A DNA stretch of 44,428 bases from NCBI GenBank assembly GCA_026417075.1, contig JAOADY010000020.1, positions 1 to 44,428 of the forward strand. Reading direction: 5' to 3'. Position numbers and translations under genes: made by a program. Below, piece by piece: positions 25,120 to 35,827 of the stretch (positions within the stretch are counted from its first letter, which is position 1; every line of letters begins with the position of its first letter). The stretch is from Caloramator sp. GTDB taxonomy: Bacteria; Bacillota; Clostridia; Clostridiales; Caloramatoraceae. The notes below the pieces were generated by a model that made no database searches, was not told where the DNA came from, and worked only from the letters and a program-made list of their open reading frames with translations.

Positions 25120-27546
25120 ATGTTCGGAGGATTTACTGAAAGAAGTCAGAGAGTTTTTTATACGGCTGCAGAAGAAGCACAAAAGCTTGGACATAACTAT
25201 ATAGGAACAGAGCATGTACTTTTAGGGATAGCCAAGGAAGGCGGTCAGGCTTCTAAAATTTTAAAAGAATTTGGAGCAATAGAAAATAAGATAAGAGAAC
25301 TTATAATAGAAATAGAAGGAGAAGGAGATATAGAGCTTCGCCTTCAGGAGATACCTTTAACCCCAAGAACAAAAAGACTTATCGAAATGGCTCGAAATGA
25401 GGCAAGAAATCTTAATCAGAATTTTATAGCGCCGGAGCATATGCTTCTTGCCTTAACTTTAGAAAACGAGGGTGTTGCAGTTGCAATTCTTCAAAGAATT
25501 GGAGTTGATCTTTCAAAATTAAGAAGTGAGATAATTAGTAATATGGGTGCTGAAGGTCAGCACAAAAAAGGATATGGAAATAGGAGTAATGCAAGCACTC
25601 CTAATCTCGACCAATACGGAAGAGATTTAACCAGCATGGCTATGGAAGGTAAATTAGATCCTGTTATTGGGAGAGATAAAGAAACGGAAAGAGTTGTTGA
25701 GATACTCTGCAGAAGGACAAAGAATAATCCTTGCCTTATAGGTGAGCCTGGGGTAGGTAAAACAGCAATAGCAGAAGGACTTGCACAAAGAATTGTAGAA
25801 GGGAATGTTCCAGAGATACTTAAAAATAAAAGGGTTATAACTCTAGATTTATCAGGAATGGTAGCAGGCTCAAAATATAGAGGAGAATTTGAGGAAAGAC
25901 TTAAAAAGGTCATGGAGGAAATTAGAAACTCCGGAGATGTAATACTCTTTATAGATGAGGTTCATACCATAATAGGAGCAGGTGCTGCAGAGGGTGCAAT
26001 CGATGCTTCGAATATTTTAAAACCTGCCCTTGCCAGAGGTGAACTTCAGGCTATAGGAGCAACTACAATAGATGAATATAGAAAATATATAGAAAAAGAT
26101 CCTGCCCTTGAGAGAAGATTTCAGCCTGTAATGGTTGGAGAGCCTACCCTTGAAGAATCGCTTCTTATTTTAAAAGGCTTAAGGGATAAATATGAGGCTC
26201 ATCATAAAGTTAAAATAACCGATGAAGCTCTTGAAGCTGCTGTTAATCTTTCAGATAGATATATAACAGACAGATATCTTCCCGATAAGGCCATAGACCT
26301 TATGGATGAAGCATCAGCAAAGGTAAAGCTTAAGAATTTAACAGCGCCTCCTGATATTAAAAAGCTTGAGGAGGATTTGGAGAAAATAAAGAAGGAAAAA
26401 GAAGAAGCTGTAAATATGCAGGAGTTTGAAAAGGCTGCAAAACTTAGAGATAAAGAGCTTCAAATTCAAACAGAGCTTAATAAAGTTAAAGAAAATTGGA
26501 AGACACAAATGAGCAATGATATGCCTATTTTGACAGCAGAGGATATAGCAAATGTAGTGTCTAGATGGACGAATATTCCTGTCACAAAACTTACAGAAAG
26601 CGAGTCTGAAAGGCTTTTAAATCTTGAGAATATTCTTCATAAGAGAGTTATAGGACAGGAAGAAGCAGTAAAGGCTGTTGCAAGGGCAGTTAGACGTGCA
26701 AGAGTGGGATTAAAAGATCCTAAAAGACCTATTGGTTCCTTTATATTCTTAGGTCCTACTGGAGTTGGTAAGACAGAACTTTCAAAGGCTCTTGCTGAAG
26801 CTATGTTTGGAGATGAAAATTCTATTATCAGAGTTGATATGTCTGAATATATGGAAAAGCATACTGTATCGAGGCTTATAGGTTCACCTCCAGGATATGT
26901 TGGATATGATGAAGGAGGACAGCTGACAGAAAAGGTAAGAAGACATCCTTATTCAGTTGTTCTCTTTGATGAAATAGAGAAGGCACATCCTGATGTTTTC
27001 AATATACTGCTTCAGATACTTGAAGATGGAAGACTTACCGATGGTAAAGGTAAAACTGTTGATTTTAAGAATACAATCGTTATAATGACATCAAACGTAG
27101 GAGCACAAACCATTAAAAAGCAGCTGACATTAGGTTTTGCACAAAGTGTAAAGGAAAAGGAAGACTCTTACGATAGAATGAAGGAAAACGTTATGGAGGA
27201 GCTTAAAAAGACTTTTAGACCAGAATTTTTAAATAGAATAGATGATATAATAGTCTTCCATCAGCTTCAAGAAGAGCATATAGAAAAGATAGTTAAGCTT
27301 ATGCTTGATAATGTAATAAAAAGGCTTGCAACTCTTGATGTTAATATTGAATACGATGATGATGTAATAAAGCATCTTTCAAAGGGAGGATTTGATCAGT
27401 CCTATGGAGCAAGACCTCTTAGAAGAGCTATAACGAAGGCAGTTGAAGATAAGCTGTCAGAAGAAATGTTAAAAGGTGATATAAAAAAAGGTGACAAAGT
27501 ATTAATGAAAGTAGAGAATGAAGATATAGTATTTAAAAAAGTATAA
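25120..27546 (+). CDS. clpC: AAA+ unfoldase ClpC
   Basis: ATP-driven unfoldase that feeds arginine-phosphorylated and adaptor-bound proteins to ClpP. At 808 aa it has the full family layout: double Clp-N domain (about 1-145), AAA1 with GEPGVGKT near 208 and a DEVHTI Walker B, a middle domain containing a UVR motif ([14 protein letters not shown] near 434), AAA2 with GPTGVGKT near 545, and a C-terminal small domain. AGGAGGGA precedes the ATG. It is the last gene of the ctsR operon; its stop codon lies in a triplicated 11-bp repeat just before the terminator. Confidence 0.97.
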   Translation: MFGGFTERSQRVFYTAAEEAQKLGHNYIGTEHVLLGIAKEGGQASKILKEFGAIENKIRELIIEIEGEGDIELRLQEIPLTPRTKRLIEMARNEARNLNQNFIAPEHMLLALTLENEGVAVAILQRIGVDLSKLRSEIISNMGAEGQHKKGYGNRSNASTPNLDQYGRDLTSMAMEGKLDPVIGRDKETERVVEILCRRTKNNPCLIGEPGVGKTAIAEGLAQRIVEGNVPEILKNKRVITLDLSGMVAGSKYRGEFEERLKKVMEEIRNSGDVILFIDEVHTIIGAGAAEGAIDASNILKPALARGELQAIGATTIDEYRKYIEKDPALERRFQPVMVGEPTLEESLLILKGLRDKYEAHHKVKITDEALEAAVNLSDRYITDRYLPDKAIDLMDEASAKVKLKNLTAPPDIKKLEEDLEKIKKEKEEAVNMQEFEKAAKLRDKELQIQTELNKVKENWKTQMSNDMPILTAEDIANVVSRWTNIPVTKLTESESERLLNLENILHKRVIGQEEAVKAVARAVRRARVGLKDPKRPIGSFIFLGPTGVGKTELSKALAEAMFGDENSIIRVDMSEYMEKHTVSRLIGSPPGYVGYDEGGQLTEKVRRHPYSVVLFDEIEKAHPDVFNILLQILEDGRLTDGKGKTVDFKNTIVIMTSNVGAQTIKKQLTLGFAQSVKEKEDSYDRMKENVMEELKKTFRPEFLNRIDDIIVFHQLQEEHIEKIVKLMLDNVIKRLATLDVNIEYDDDVIKHLSKGGFDQSYGARPLRRAITKAVEDKLSEEMLKGDIKKGDKVLMKVENEDIVFKKV

Positions 27547-27573
27547 TAAAAGTATAATAAAAGTATAATAAAA
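27541..27573 (+). repeat. Three tandem 11-bp repeats at the clpC stop codon
   Basis: GTATAATAAAA occurs three times without mismatch; the first copy contains the clpC stop codon (GTA TAA). Each unit includes TATAAT. It looks like a recent slippage expansion. Confidence 0.95.
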
Positions 27574-27597
27574 GTCCTGCAAAGCGCAGGGCTTTTT
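27573..27597 (+). terminator. Terminator after clpC
   Basis: AGTCCTGC and GCAGGGCT pair around a short loop, with one G-T pair, and run into TTTTT. Confidence 0.85.
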
Positions 27598-27637
27598 AAT
27601 TGTTTTGGGATTTTTTTATAATTAATGTATAAATTTG

Positions 27638-27666
27638 TTGATAATGTTTAAATAATAAAATATAAT
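27638..27666 (+). promoter_or_regulatory. Promoter of radA-disA
   Basis: TTGATA and TATAAT are separated by exactly 17 bp. A second TATAAT lies at 27675-27680. The 5' leader would be only about 20 nt. Confidence 0.75.
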
Positions 27667-27697
27667 GAATGTGCTATAATTTTTGTTGGATGTGATG

Positions 27698-29056
27698 ATG
27701 GTGGGTAAGATAAAAACTTCTTTTATATGCCAAGAGTGCGGCTATGAATCACCAAAGTGGATGGGTAAATGCCCAGGCTGTGGTAGCTGGAATACGATGG
27801 TGGAAGAAGTACAGGAAAAGAATAATACTAAAATTATAGAAAGTACTTCAAAGCCGTTGGCTATAAATCAAATAGAGTTATTAGAAGAAGAAAGATATTC
27901 AACTTCTCTTGAGGAACTTGATAGAGTTTTAGGAGGAGGAGTGGTTAAAGGATCCCTCATACTAGTTGGAGGGGATCCTGGTATAGGAAAATCAACACTT
28001 CTTTTACAGGTTGCATCTAATATATCATCAAAAGGTAGTCTTGTACTCTACGCTTCAGGAGAAGAATCTTCAAAGCAGATAAAACTTAGGGCAAAAAGGC
28101 TAGAAGTAAAAGAGGAAAACCTTTATGTTCTTTCAGAAACTAATCTCTCTTCGATAGAAAAATATATAGAAGAGCTAAAACCTAAGGTCGTTGTTATAGA
28201 TTCTATACAAACTATTTACAGGCCTGAACTTTTATCAGCTCCGGGGAGTGTAAGCCAGGTTAGAGAAGCGACATCGGTTCTTATGAGGATTGCCAAAACC
28301 CTAAATATTTCTATTTTCATAGTAGGGCATGTTACTAAAGAAGGTTCTATTGCGGGGCCGAGAGTTCTTGAGCATATGGTTGATACTGTTTTGTATTTTG
28401 AAGGAGAAAGACACCACACATATAGAATTTTAAGAGCCGTTAAAAATAGATTTGGTTCAACGAATGAGATAGGAGTTTTTGAGATGAGAGAAAAGGGGCT
28501 TGTGGAGATTAAAAATCCTTCAGAGCTTCTTTTGTCGGGAAGACCTAACAATGTTTCAGGTTCCTGCGTAGTATGCAGTATAGAAGGGACTAGACCTGTT
28601 CTTGTTGAAATTCAGGCTCTAACCTGTGCAACAGCTTTTGGAATGCCAAGGCGTATGGCTACAGGCGTTGACTATAACAGAGTTATACTTTTAATGGCAG
28701 TACTTGAAAAAAGAGTTGGGATGCAGGTTCAAACCTTCGATGCCTATGTAAATGTAGCAGGAGGATTAAAACTTGATGAGCCTGCCTGCGATCTTGGAAT
28801 AATATGTTCTATAGCTTCTAGCTTTAGAAATCTTCCAATTAATCCGAAAACTATAGTGGTAGGAGAAGTAGGTTTAACCGGTGAAATAAGAGGAGTAAAT
28901 ATGATAGAAAAAAGAATACTTGAAGCAAAAAAACTTGGCTTTTTAAAGTGCATAATACCAAAGGAAAACATAAGAGGTATTGAAATTCCTAAAGGAATTT
29001 CTGTAATACCTGTTGATAATATACATGAAGCATTAGATGTTATATTAGGGGGATAA
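27698..29056 (+). CDS. radA: DNA repair/recombination ATPase RadA (Sms)
   Basis: RecA-related ATPase that helps branch migration during recombinational repair. It is 452 aa if started at ATG 27698 ([15 protein letters not shown]), which matches the family N-terminus; TTG 27683 in the track adds residues not usual for RadA, and ATG 27695 is also possible. Features: a four-cysteine zinc finger (CQEC...CPGC), Walker [11 protein letters not shown] (about 95-104), the RadA-specific KNRFG motif, and a C-terminal Lon-protease-like domain. It is followed 2 nt later by disA, so it is coupled to c-di-AMP synthesis. Confidence 0.95.
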   Translation: MVGKIKTSFICQECGYESPKWMGKCPGCGSWNTMVEEVQEKNNTKIIESTSKPLAINQIELLEEERYSTSLEELDRVLGGGVVKGSLILVGGDPGIGKSTLLLQVASNISSKGSLVLYASGEESSKQIKLRAKRLEVKEENLYVLSETNLSSIEKYIEELKPKVVVIDSIQTIYRPELLSAPGSVSQVREATSVLMRIAKTLNISIFIVGHVTKEGSIAGPRVLEHMVDTVLYFEGERHHTYRILRAVKNRFGSTNEIGVFEMREKGLVEIKNPSELLLSGRPNNVSGSCVVCSIEGTRPVLVEIQALTCATAFGMPRRMATGVDYNRVILLMAVLEKRVGMQVQTFDAYVNVAGGLKLDEPACDLGIICSIASSFRNLPINPKTIVVGEVGLTGEIRGVNMIEKRILEAKKLGFLKCIIPKENIRGIEIPKGISVIPVDNIHEALDVILGG

Positions 29057-29058
29057 AG

Positions 29059-30120
29059 ATGTTAGATGGTCGTGAAATTGAACTTATAAATGTATTGAAA
29101 ATTGTTGCACCTGGGACACCGCTAAGAGAAGGTCTTGAAAACGTGTTAAAGGCAAAGACGGGAGCATTGATAATGGTAGGAGACCAAAAGGAAGTTATGG
29201 GGATTATAGATGGAGGATTTTTTATAAACAGCGAATACAGTCCTTCCTACTTATACGAGCTTGCGAAGATGGATGGCGCTATTGTTTTAAGTAGTGATTT
29301 AAAAAGAATTCTCTATGCCAATACCCAGCTTATACCTGATTCCTCAATAGCAACCTTTGAAACAGGAACAAGACATAGAACTGCAGATAGAGTGGCAAAG
29401 CAGACAGGCAATCTTGTCATTGCTATATCTCAAAGGAGAAACATAATTACTGTATATAAAGGAAATTTAAAATATGTTTTAAAGGATACTAATATAATAC
29501 TAACTAAAGCAAATCAAGCAATTCAAACTCTTGAAAGATATAAGGCTGTACTTGATGAAGCGATGACAAATCTATCGGTTCTTGAATTTGATGATTTGGT
29601 TACAGTATATGATGTAGTTACAGCGGTTCAAAGAAATGAAATGGTTATGAGGATAGTAAATGAAATTCAAAAATATATATATGAACTTGGAAATGAAGGA
29701 AGACTCATATCCATGCAGCTTGATGATCTTATCGATGAAGTTGAAAAAGATGGAATAATGCTTATTAAAGATTACAGCTATCAGAAGGATTTTAATGATA
29801 TAATGAAAGGGATTAAAAATCTTTCTTCTGATGAGCTTTTGGAATTATCTTCAGTTTGTAAAGTTTTTGGATATAGTGCAGATTTAATGCTTGATACTAT
29901 GATATCATCAAAGGGTTACAGGCTTATGAGTAAAATTCCAAAGGTTCCACCTATCGTTATTGAAAACCTCGTTAAAACCTTTGGACAGCTTAAAAACGTT
30001 ATGCAGGCATCGATAGAAGAACTTGATAATGTTGAAGGAATTGGAGAAGCGAGGGCTCGTGCAATTAAGGAAGGTTTAAGAAAACTTCAGGAAAAGGTTT
30101 TACTTAATAGACATTTATAA
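29059..30120 (+). CDS. disA: DNA integrity scanning diadenylate cyclase DisA
   Basis: Makes c-di-AMP from two ATP and pauses at branched DNA. The 353-aa protein has an N-terminal DAC domain with the catalytic DGA near residue 72 and GTRHRTADR near 103-111. A helical linker (about 150-290) and C-terminal helix-hairpin-helix DNA-binding domain ([19 protein letters not shown]) follow. It starts 2 nt after radA, as in most Firmicutes. A bidirectional terminator separates it from the convergent minus-strand gene. Confidence 0.96.
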   Translation: MLDGREIELINVLKIVAPGTPLREGLENVLKAKTGALIMVGDQKEVMGIIDGGFFINSEYSPSYLYELAKMDGAIVLSSDLKRILYANTQLIPDSSIATFETGTRHRTADRVAKQTGNLVIAISQRRNIITVYKGNLKYVLKDTNIILTKANQAIQTLERYKAVLDEAMTNLSVLEFDDLVTVYDVVTAVQRNEMVMRIVNEIQKYIYELGNEGRLISMQLDDLIDEVEKDGIMLIKDYSYQKDFNDIMKGIKNLSSDELLELSSVCKVFGYSADLMLDTMISSKGYRLMSKIPKVPPIVIENLVKTFGQLKNVMQASIEELDNVEGIGEARARAIKEGLRKLQEKVLLNRHL

Positions 30121-30158
30121 TAATAGGGATTGTGCCAATTGTTTTTTGATTAATTAAT

Positions 30159-30202
30159 AAAAGGCTGCCGTATTAGCACTTATACCAATAGGGCAGCCTT
30201 TT
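30159..30202. terminator. Bidirectional terminator between disA and the minus-strand gene
   Basis: AAAAGGCTGCC and GGCAGCCTTTT pair over 11 bp across a loop of about 22 nt. There are T-runs on both strands, so it can end both convergent transcripts. Confidence 0.88.
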
Positions 30203-30204
30203 AT

Positions 30205-30600
30205 TTATAGCATTGAAAATTTTCCTAGTGTTTCAATTTTATCATTTTCTTTAATAATAACATCAAAAAGGTTTATTTCAAGGGCATTACAAAGAGCTGT
30301 AAGATAGTAAATGTTGTTTCCTATTTCTTCTTCGAGAATTTCTCTACAATTGTTACAAAGTTTACCTTCTATTTGATAGCTTAAGTGATTTACAATATCT
30401 TCAAGGGAAGCATCGTCAGATATTTTTTGCTTATGAGCGGATATGCTGATACAACCGCAACTGGTTACTGATTTTGCAATGGCACGATTAATTCTCGAAT
30501 TGGATTCGGAAAGTTTTGTTATAATATCTATTATGCTTTTATGTCTTATCAATGATTCTGATACCGAATTTTGGAAATCGTCAACTAAGATATCCTTCAT
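30205..30600 (-). CDS. Small cysteine-containing protein of unknown function, possible MazG-like helical fold
   Basis: The only supported minus-strand gene, 131 aa. AAGGAG lies upstream of the ATG on the minus strand. It has four cysteines in two pairs (TSCGCIS near 47-51 and LCNNC near 82-85), which could bind a metal. The C-terminal helices (EEEIGNNIYYLTALCNALEI) recall the EExGDxxxY helix of MazG-type nucleotide pyrophosphatases, though the acidic metal ligands are not all kept. I recall similar proteins next to disA in other clostridia, without a known function. It converges on radA-disA and diverges from the CarD-like gene. Confidence 0.7.
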   Translation of the reverse strand: MKDILVDDFQNSVSESLIRHKSIIDIITKLSESNSRINRAIAKSVTSCGCISISAHKQKISDDASLEDIVNHLSYQIEGKLCNNCREILEEEIGNNIYYLTALCNALEINLFDVIIKENDKIETLGKFSML

Positions 30601-30882
30601 GCACTTACACTCCTTACTGTAGGTTATTATTTGGTGTATGTAAAGTTAGGATCAAAGTCAAGACTAATAAGAATTTTCTGATTAATATCTTAATCCTATT
30701 ATAAATATTTATATGATATAATGTCAAATAGATTAATTTTAATTTTAAGTTATGTAAACAATATATCGGTAGAATTAATATAATAATAGTAAAAGGGTCA
30801 CTCATTTAAGTCCATAAACATATAATCTAAGTTTTTCTTGAAATTATAAAAAAATATATATTTATTTTGGAGGGTGACCTAT

Positions 30883-31359
30883 ATGTTTTCAATAGGCGAA
30901 TGGATATTTTATCCTGTATTTGGAGCAGGTTTAATTATAAATATAGAAGAAAAAAGATTATTTGACAAAATAAGAAAATATTATGTAATAAAATTTATAA
31001 ATGGAATTGATATGATGATACCTGTTTGCTCTAAGGAATCAAGTAAATTAAGGAAGGTAATATCTAAAGATGAATGTAAGGAAATATATGAAATATTGTG
31101 TTCAAAACCTGAAAATATGTCTTTAAAATGGACAGATAGATACAGATATTATAAAAATTGTATAAACGAAGGAGATATTAGAAAACTTTCAAGGATATTA
31201 AGAAATATTGGAAACTTATCAAAGGTTAAGAAATTATCAAAAAGTGAGCTTAATATATACAATGATATACTCGATATAGTAGCTGGAGAGGTTTGTGCAG
31301 TTTTAAATGAAGATTTTCAAAAGATAAAGCAAGAGCTTAATACTTTAACAAAGAGTTAA
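30883..31359 (+). CDS. CarD/CdnL-like transcriptional regulator
   Basis: A 158-aa protein. Its first 60 residues (MFSIGEWIFYPVFGAGLI...YYVIKF...MMIPV) form the CarD/TRCF RNA-polymerase-interacting Tudor-like domain, and the rest is helical like the DNA-contacting part of CdnL. Family members bind the RNA polymerase beta subunit and stabilise open promoter complexes, especially at rRNA genes. ATG 30883 is preferred because GGAGGG lies 8 nt before it; the track's GTG 30874 falls in that site. The 30601-30882 region upstream is AT-rich, with no gene seen. Confidence 0.88.
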   Translation: MFSIGEWIFYPVFGAGLIINIEEKRLFDKIRKYYVIKFINGIDMMIPVCSKESSKLRKVISKDECKEIYEILCSKPENMSLKWTDRYRYYKNCINEGDIRKLSRILRNIGNLSKVKKLSKSELNIYNDILDIVAGEVCAVLNEDFQKIKQELNTLTKS

Positions 31360-31370
31360 ATTCATAAAAA

Positions 31371-31407
31371 AATAACATAATATTATAATATATGTTATTG
31401 CTTTTTA
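31371..31407 (+). terminator. Terminator after the CarD-like gene
   Basis: AATAACATA and TATGTTATT pair over 9 bp, followed by GCTTTTT. The stem is AT-rich but the T-run is good. Confidence 0.75.
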
Positions 31408-31508
31408 ATAGGTCTTAATGTATATTTAAATTAGTCAAAATGGAAATATTTGATATATGAAGTTTATTTTTATTTTTTTATGTTAATAATGATAATGGAG
31501 GTGTATGA

Positions 31509-32648
31509 ATGTTAGATAAGATTTTCAGATGGTTATTGACAGTAATAGGGTTAGTTGTGGGATATGCACTAACAGGTCTTTTTATTAAGTTTGAATTTAT
31601 TCAGCAATTAATTAATGTTAATCAGAGCACAACATCTTTAATCACAGCCTATATTATATGTACCTTGATATTTGGACTTATATTTTATATTTTCTCTCCT
31701 TTTCTTATTAAAATTGTTTGGAATATTACTGGTTTTTTTGAAGGAACGCTTCAAAAGATTCCTACTAATGACATAATTTTATCGGTTGCAGGACTTATAA
31801 TAGGTCTTATTGTTGCAAATCTTTTTATAAGCTCAGTTTCAAGGTTTCTTTCAATCACCAATTCTACGCTTTTATCTGTAATTGGAAGTATTATATCGCT
31901 TATAATAAATATTATCTTTGCAACTCTCGGGGTAAATATAGCTATAAAGAAGAAGGATGACTTATACAATATTTTTACTTTTTTAAAGAAGTTTGGTAAG
32001 GATAAGAAGAATAAAACTGAAATAAAAACTTTTTCTTGTCAGCCTAAAATATTAGATACAAGTGTAATAATAGATGGAAGAATACTTGATATATTAAAGA
32101 CTGGATTTATAGAAGGACCTATTGTTATTCCTGCCTTTGTTCTTGAAGAGCTTAGACATATTGCTGACTCTTCGGATTCACTCAAAAGAACAAGAGGAAG
32201 GAGAGGGCTTGATATATTAAACCTCATTCAAAAAGAACTTGAAATCAATGTAGAGATATGCGAGAAAAATTTTGAAAACATTCAAGAAGTTGACAGCAAA
32301 CTCTTAAAACTTGCTCAAGTTTTAGGAGGTAAGGTTATAACTAATGATTTTAATTTGAATAAGGTTGCTGAATTTCAAGGGGTATCTGTCCTTAATATAA
32401 ATGAACTTGCAAATGCTGTAAAACCTGTTGTAATACCAGGAGAAGATATGCACATACAGATTATAAAAGATGGAAAAGAATCTGGACAGGGGGTTGCATA
32501 TCTTGATGATGGTACTATGATAGTTGTTGAAGGTGGTAAAAAATACGTAGGAGATATTGTTGATGTTACTGTAACAAGTGTTCTTCAAACTGCAGCTGGA
32601 AGAATGATTTTTGCCAAGATTAAAAATTCACAGGATAAAGCAGTTTAA
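31509..32648 (+). CDS. YacL-type membrane protein with PIN and TRAM domains
   Basis: A 379-aa protein. Four hydrophobic segments (about 7-27, 40-62, 85-105 and 115-138) anchor it in the membrane. A cytoplasmic PIN nuclease domain follows (ILDTSVIIDGRILDI near 180, VLEELRHIAD, DSKLLKLA, VITNDFNL), carrying the four expected acidic residues, then a C-terminal TRAM domain (GQGVAYLDDGTMIVVEGG). PIN-TRAM proteins of this type are widespread in Firmicutes next to ispD/ispF and are thought to be membrane-bound RNases; the target RNA is unknown. AATGGAGGTG precedes the ATG. Confidence 0.9.
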   Translation: MLDKIFRWLLTVIGLVVGYALTGLFIKFEFIQQLINVNQSTTSLITAYIICTLIFGLIFYIFSPFLIKIVWNITGFFEGTLQKIPTNDIILSVAGLIIGLIVANLFISSVSRFLSITNSTLLSVIGSIISLIINIIFATLGVNIAIKKKDDLYNIFTFLKKFGKDKKNKTEIKTFSCQPKILDTSVIIDGRILDILKTGFIEGPIVIPAFVLEELRHIADSSDSLKRTRGRRGLDILNLIQKELEINVEICEKNFENIQEVDSKLLKLAQVLGGKVITNDFNLNKVAEFQGVSVLNINELANAVKPVVIPGEDMHIQIIKDGKESGQGVAYLDDGTMIVVEGGKKYVGDIVDVTVTSVLQTAAGRMIFAKIKNSQDKAV

Positions 32649-32669
32649 TATTTTTAAATATGCTAATGA

Positions 32670-32702
32670 TTAAGGAATTGTAATTTTATTACAATCCCTT
32701 AA
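32670..32702 (+). other. Long AT-rich hairpin before ispD
   Basis: TTAAGGAATTGTAA and TTACAATCCCTTAA can pair almost completely around a 5-nt loop. No T-run follows on the + strand, so it may slow or partly end transcription, or act as an RNA structure between the YacL-type gene and ispD. Confidence 0.5.
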
Positions 32703-32729
32703 TAAAATATTGCTAAAAGGAGTATAGTT

Positions 32730-33434
32730 ATGGTTTCTGCTGTTATTGTAGCTGGTGGAAAAGGAGAAAGAATGGGATATGATATTCCTAAACAATATAT
32801 AAATATAAATGGACGAGAAATACTTTCTATTACTTTAGATGTCTTTGAAAGTTGTGAATTTATAGATGAAATAATACTTGTAGTTCCAGAAAATTATATA
32901 GATTTTTGTTTAAAAAATATTGTAGAGAAATATTGCTTTAAAAAAGTGAAAAAGATAGTAAAGGGAGGATGCAGCAGACAAGAATCCGTATATAACGGGC
33001 TTTTAAACTGTAATCTTCACTGTGAAGTTGTAGTTATACATGATGGAGTAAGACCCTTTATAAATAAAGATATTATAGGAAAAAGCATAGAAGGTGCTAA
33101 AAAATATGGAGCGTGTGCTGCAGGAGTTTATGTTAAAGATACTATTAAAGTAATCGATGATGAAAAATTTATAGTTTCAACTTTAAAAAGGGATGAACTT
33201 ATTTCTATTCAAACTCCTCAAACTTTCAAATATGATTTGATATTAAAATCCCATGAATATGCAAGAGAAAATAATATAAATGCAACTGATGATTGTGCTC
33301 TTGTAGAAGAAGGGGGTTATAAGGTAAAGATAATAGAAGGGAGTTACTTTAATATAAAAATTACAACAGTAGAGGATATTGTAATAGCAAAGGCTATTTA
33401 TGATTCTTTTATAAACAGCAACAAGGAGGAATAA
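32730..33434 (+). CDS. ispD: 2-C-methyl-D-erythritol 4-phosphate cytidylyltransferase
   Basis: Third step of the MEP isoprenoid pathway: joins CTP to methylerythritol phosphate. The 234-aa protein has the nucleotide-binding signature [10 protein letters not shown] at residues 8-17, [19 protein letters not shown] near the middle (HDxxRP motif) and [15 protein letters not shown] precedes the ATG. ispF begins 1 nt after its stop, placing two MEP enzymes in one transcript. Confidence 0.96.
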   Translation: MVSAVIVAGGKGERMGYDIPKQYININGREILSITLDVFESCEFIDEIILVVPENYIDFCLKNIVEKYCFKKVKKIVKGGCSRQESVYNGLLNCNLHCEVVVIHDGVRPFINKDIIGKSIEGAKKYGACAAGVYVKDTIKVIDDEKFIVSTLKRDELISIQTPQTFKYDLILKSHEYARENNINATDDCALVEEGGYKVKIIEGSYFNIKITTVEDIVIAKAIYDSFINSNKEE

Positions 33435-33435
33435 A

Positions 33436-33918
33436 ATGAGAATAGGCCATGGTTATGATGTACACAGGTTAGTTGAAGGAAGAGAACTTATAATTGGCGG
33501 TGTTAAGATAGAGTATGAAAAGGGACTTTTGGGACATTCGGATGCAGATGTACTTCTTCATGCTATTATGGATGCTTTATTAGGAGCAGCTGCATTAGGA
33601 GATATAGGTAAACATTTTCCGGATAATGACGAAAAATATAAGGGAATAAGTAGCATAAAACTTCTTTATCATGTTGGAAATTTAATAAGAGAAAAAGGAT
33701 ATGATATATCTAACATAGATGCAACTATAATAGCTCAAAAACCTAAAATGGCACCTTATATTGAAAATATGATAGAAAATATTTCAAAAACATTAAATAC
33801 AGATAAGGAGAACATAAATATTAAAGCAACAACCGAGGAAGGTCTTGGTTTTACAGGATGCGGTGATGGAATTGCCGCCCATGCAGTATGTATCCTATAT
33901 AAAAGGAGTGAGATTTAA
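33436..33918 (+). CDS. ispF: 2-C-methyl-D-erythritol 2,4-cyclodiphosphate synthase
   Basis: Makes the cyclic diphosphate intermediate of the MEP pathway. The trimeric enzyme is 160 aa, as usual. Metal and substrate motifs are clear: [18 protein letters not shown] at the start (DxH), [30 protein letters not shown] and [20 protein letters not shown] precedes the ATG. Confidence 0.97.
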   Translation: MRIGHGYDVHRLVEGRELIIGGVKIEYEKGLLGHSDADVLLHAIMDALLGAAALGDIGKHFPDNDEKYKGISSIKLLYHVGNLIREKGYDISNIDATIIAQKPKMAPYIENMIENISKTLNTDKENINIKATTEEGLGFTGCGDGIAAHAVCILYKRSEI

Positions 33919-33921
33919 ACT

Positions 33922-34641
33922 ATGATACAAGTTAAAGGACTTAGTAAATATTTTAAGAATGTTAAAGCAGTTGATAACATTAACTTTACTGTAAGTGAAG
34001 GAGAAATTGTAGGACTTTTAGGAGAGAATGGTGCAGGTAAAACTACAACTTTAAGAATGATTGCAACTATGTTAAAGCCAACTTCAGGTACTGCTTTAAT
34101 AAATGGTTATGATTTACTTAAAGAACCACATAAAGTAAGAAGCAGTATTGGAATTTTATTCGGAGGAGAGGCAGGGCTTTATGACAGATTAACAGCAAGG
34201 GAAAATATTAAATACTTTGCAGATTTAAACAATATGGGTGAGAAGGAGAGTAGGGAAAATATAGACAGGCTTATTAAAATGCTCGACATGGAGGAGTATG
34301 CTGATAGGAGAGTTGGAAAATTCTCAAGAGGTATGAAACAAAAGGTTGCGATTGCACGTTCAATTGTTCATAATCCTAAAGTTATGCTTTTTGACGAGCC
34401 CACATTAGGACTTGATGTAACCTCTTCTAAAATCGTTCAGGATTTTATATTAAGTTGCAAAAATGAAAATAAGGCTATTATTTTTTCAAGCCACAGTATG
34501 CAAGAGGTTGAAAAACTCTGCGATAGGATTGTTATAATACATAAGGGCAAGATAATTGAAGATATGAAAGTAAGCGATTTTAAGGCAAAATATGGACAAG
34601 ACCTTGAAAAAATATTCGTTGAATTGGTAGGTGATAAATAA
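33922..34641 (+). CDS. ABC exporter ATPase, NatA-like
   Basis: ATP-binding subunit of an ABC-2-type exporter, 239 aa. Walker A is GENGAGKTT (about 33-41), the signature is FSRGMKQKV, Walker B is VMLFDEPTLGLD, and the H-loop is SSHSM. LFGGEAGLYDRLTARENIKYFADL resembles NatA, the Na+ export ATPase of Bacillus, more than drug exporters. Its stop overlaps the start of the permease gene by one base, so the two form one transporter. The substrate is not shown by the sequence. Confidence 0.88.
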   Translation: MIQVKGLSKYFKNVKAVDNINFTVSEGEIVGLLGENGAGKTTTLRMIATMLKPTSGTALINGYDLLKEPHKVRSSIGILFGGEAGLYDRLTARENIKYFADLNNMGEKESRENIDRLIKMLDMEEYADRRVGKFSRGMKQKVAIARSIVHNPKVMLFDEPTLGLDVTSSKIVQDFILSCKNENKAIIFSSHSMQEVEKLCDRIVIIHKGKIIEDMKVSDFKAKYGQDLEKIFVELVGDK

Positions 34642-35825
34642 TGAATATGAAAGCTATAATGACAGTATTCAAAAAAGAACTTATTGATCTTTTAAGGGAT
34701 AAGAAGACAGTTATTGTAAGCATAGTGATTCCTCTTATTATATTTCCAATTATGTTTGGACTTATGGGTAGGAGTGTTGAGGGAAATATAAAAAAGACAT
34801 CTGAAAATTTAAAGATATCCATTAAATCTAAGAATGAAAATCAACTAATTGCTTTTTTAAAGTCTCAAAAAAATATAACTGTTGTTGATTCTATTGATAT
34901 TAAAAAGGATGTTCAAGATGGAAAAATATATTTAGGTTTAATTATTCCTGATAATATTGAAGAAAGTATAAAAAATGAGAAATCAGCAGATATAAAAATA
35001 ATATATGATGATACAAGTCAAAATTCAAATATGGCATGTAATATTATAAAATCATTAATTGAAGAATACTCAAAGGAAGTTGTAAAAACAAGGCTTATTT
35101 CAAAAGGAATAGATTATTCTATCTTAACTCCTATAAATATAAAAGAAGAAGTTGCAGCAAAGGAGAAAGGCGGATTTGGCAAATATATGATGTCTCTTCT
35201 TCTTCCTTTAATTCTTATAATTTACGGTATGACAGGTCCGATGGCAGCTGCAACTGACCTTGGTGCAGGTGAAAAGGAAAGAGGTACGCTTGAGCCCCTT
35301 TTAACAACTCAGGCTGGAAGAATGAGTCTTTTATTTGGTAAACTGCTTTCTATAACTGTAATGGGACTTATAGGAACGATATCATCTATAATAGGTCTTA
35401 TGATAGGGGTTAAGGCAGGAGCAAGTGCTTTTGGAGGAGATATTCCTTTGATTTTCTCTCCTATAACTGTAATTATGATAGGTATATTTGTACTTTTAAT
35501 AATAATGGTATTTGGTGCTTTAGAGCTTTCAATAAGCATATACGCAAGATCCTTCAAAGAAGCGCAGACATATTTATCACCCTTAACTATAATAGGTATG
35601 GCGGGTGCCTATGGTACATATATGATTGATGCTAAAAATGCTTCTACTGTTCTTTTTAATGTACCTCTTGCTAATGTAAGCCTTGTAATAAAGGAGTTTA
35701 TAATTGGTATATATAATCCTCTTCATATAGGTATAACCTTTGGATGGAATATAGTTTATATTGTTCTTGCTGTATTGTTTGCAAGATATATGTTTTCAAA
35801 GGAAGAAGTTATATTTAGAGTATAA
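34641..35825 (+). CDS. ABC-2 type exporter permease, NatB-like
   Basis: A 394-aa membrane subunit with one N-terminal helix (about 24-44), a large extracytoplasmic loop (about 50-180) and five or six further helices from about residue 185. The conserved GAGEKERGTLEPLLTT segment before the second helix is typical of NatB/ABC-2 permeases. The start overlaps the ATPase stop (TAATG); ATG 34647 is a possible alternative. Together with the preceding ATPase it would export sodium or another small substrate; sodium is inferred only from NatAB resemblance. Confidence 0.87.
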   Translation: MNMKAIMTVFKKELIDLLRDKKTVIVSIVIPLIIFPIMFGLMGRSVEGNIKKTSENLKISIKSKNENQLIAFLKSQKNITVVDSIDIKKDVQDGKIYLGLIIPDNIEESIKNEKSADIKIIYDDTSQNSNMACNIIKSLIEEYSKEVVKTRLISKGIDYSILTPINIKEEVAAKEKGGFGKYMMSLLLPLILIIYGMTGPMAAATDLGAGEKERGTLEPLLTTQAGRMSLLFGKLLSITVMGLIGTISSIIGLMIGVKAGASAFGGDIPLIFSPITVIMIGIFVLLIIMVFGALELSISIYARSFKEAQTYLSPLTIIGMAGAYGTYMIDAKNASTVLFNVPLANVSLVIKEFIIGIYNPLHIGITFGWNIVYIVLAVLFARYMFSKEEVIFRV

Positions 35826-35827
35826 TG

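Noticed and set aside
27541-27573. CRISPR-like or iteron array at the clpC end
   Set aside because: The 11-bp units are directly adjacent with no spacers and only three copies; no cas or replication gene is near.
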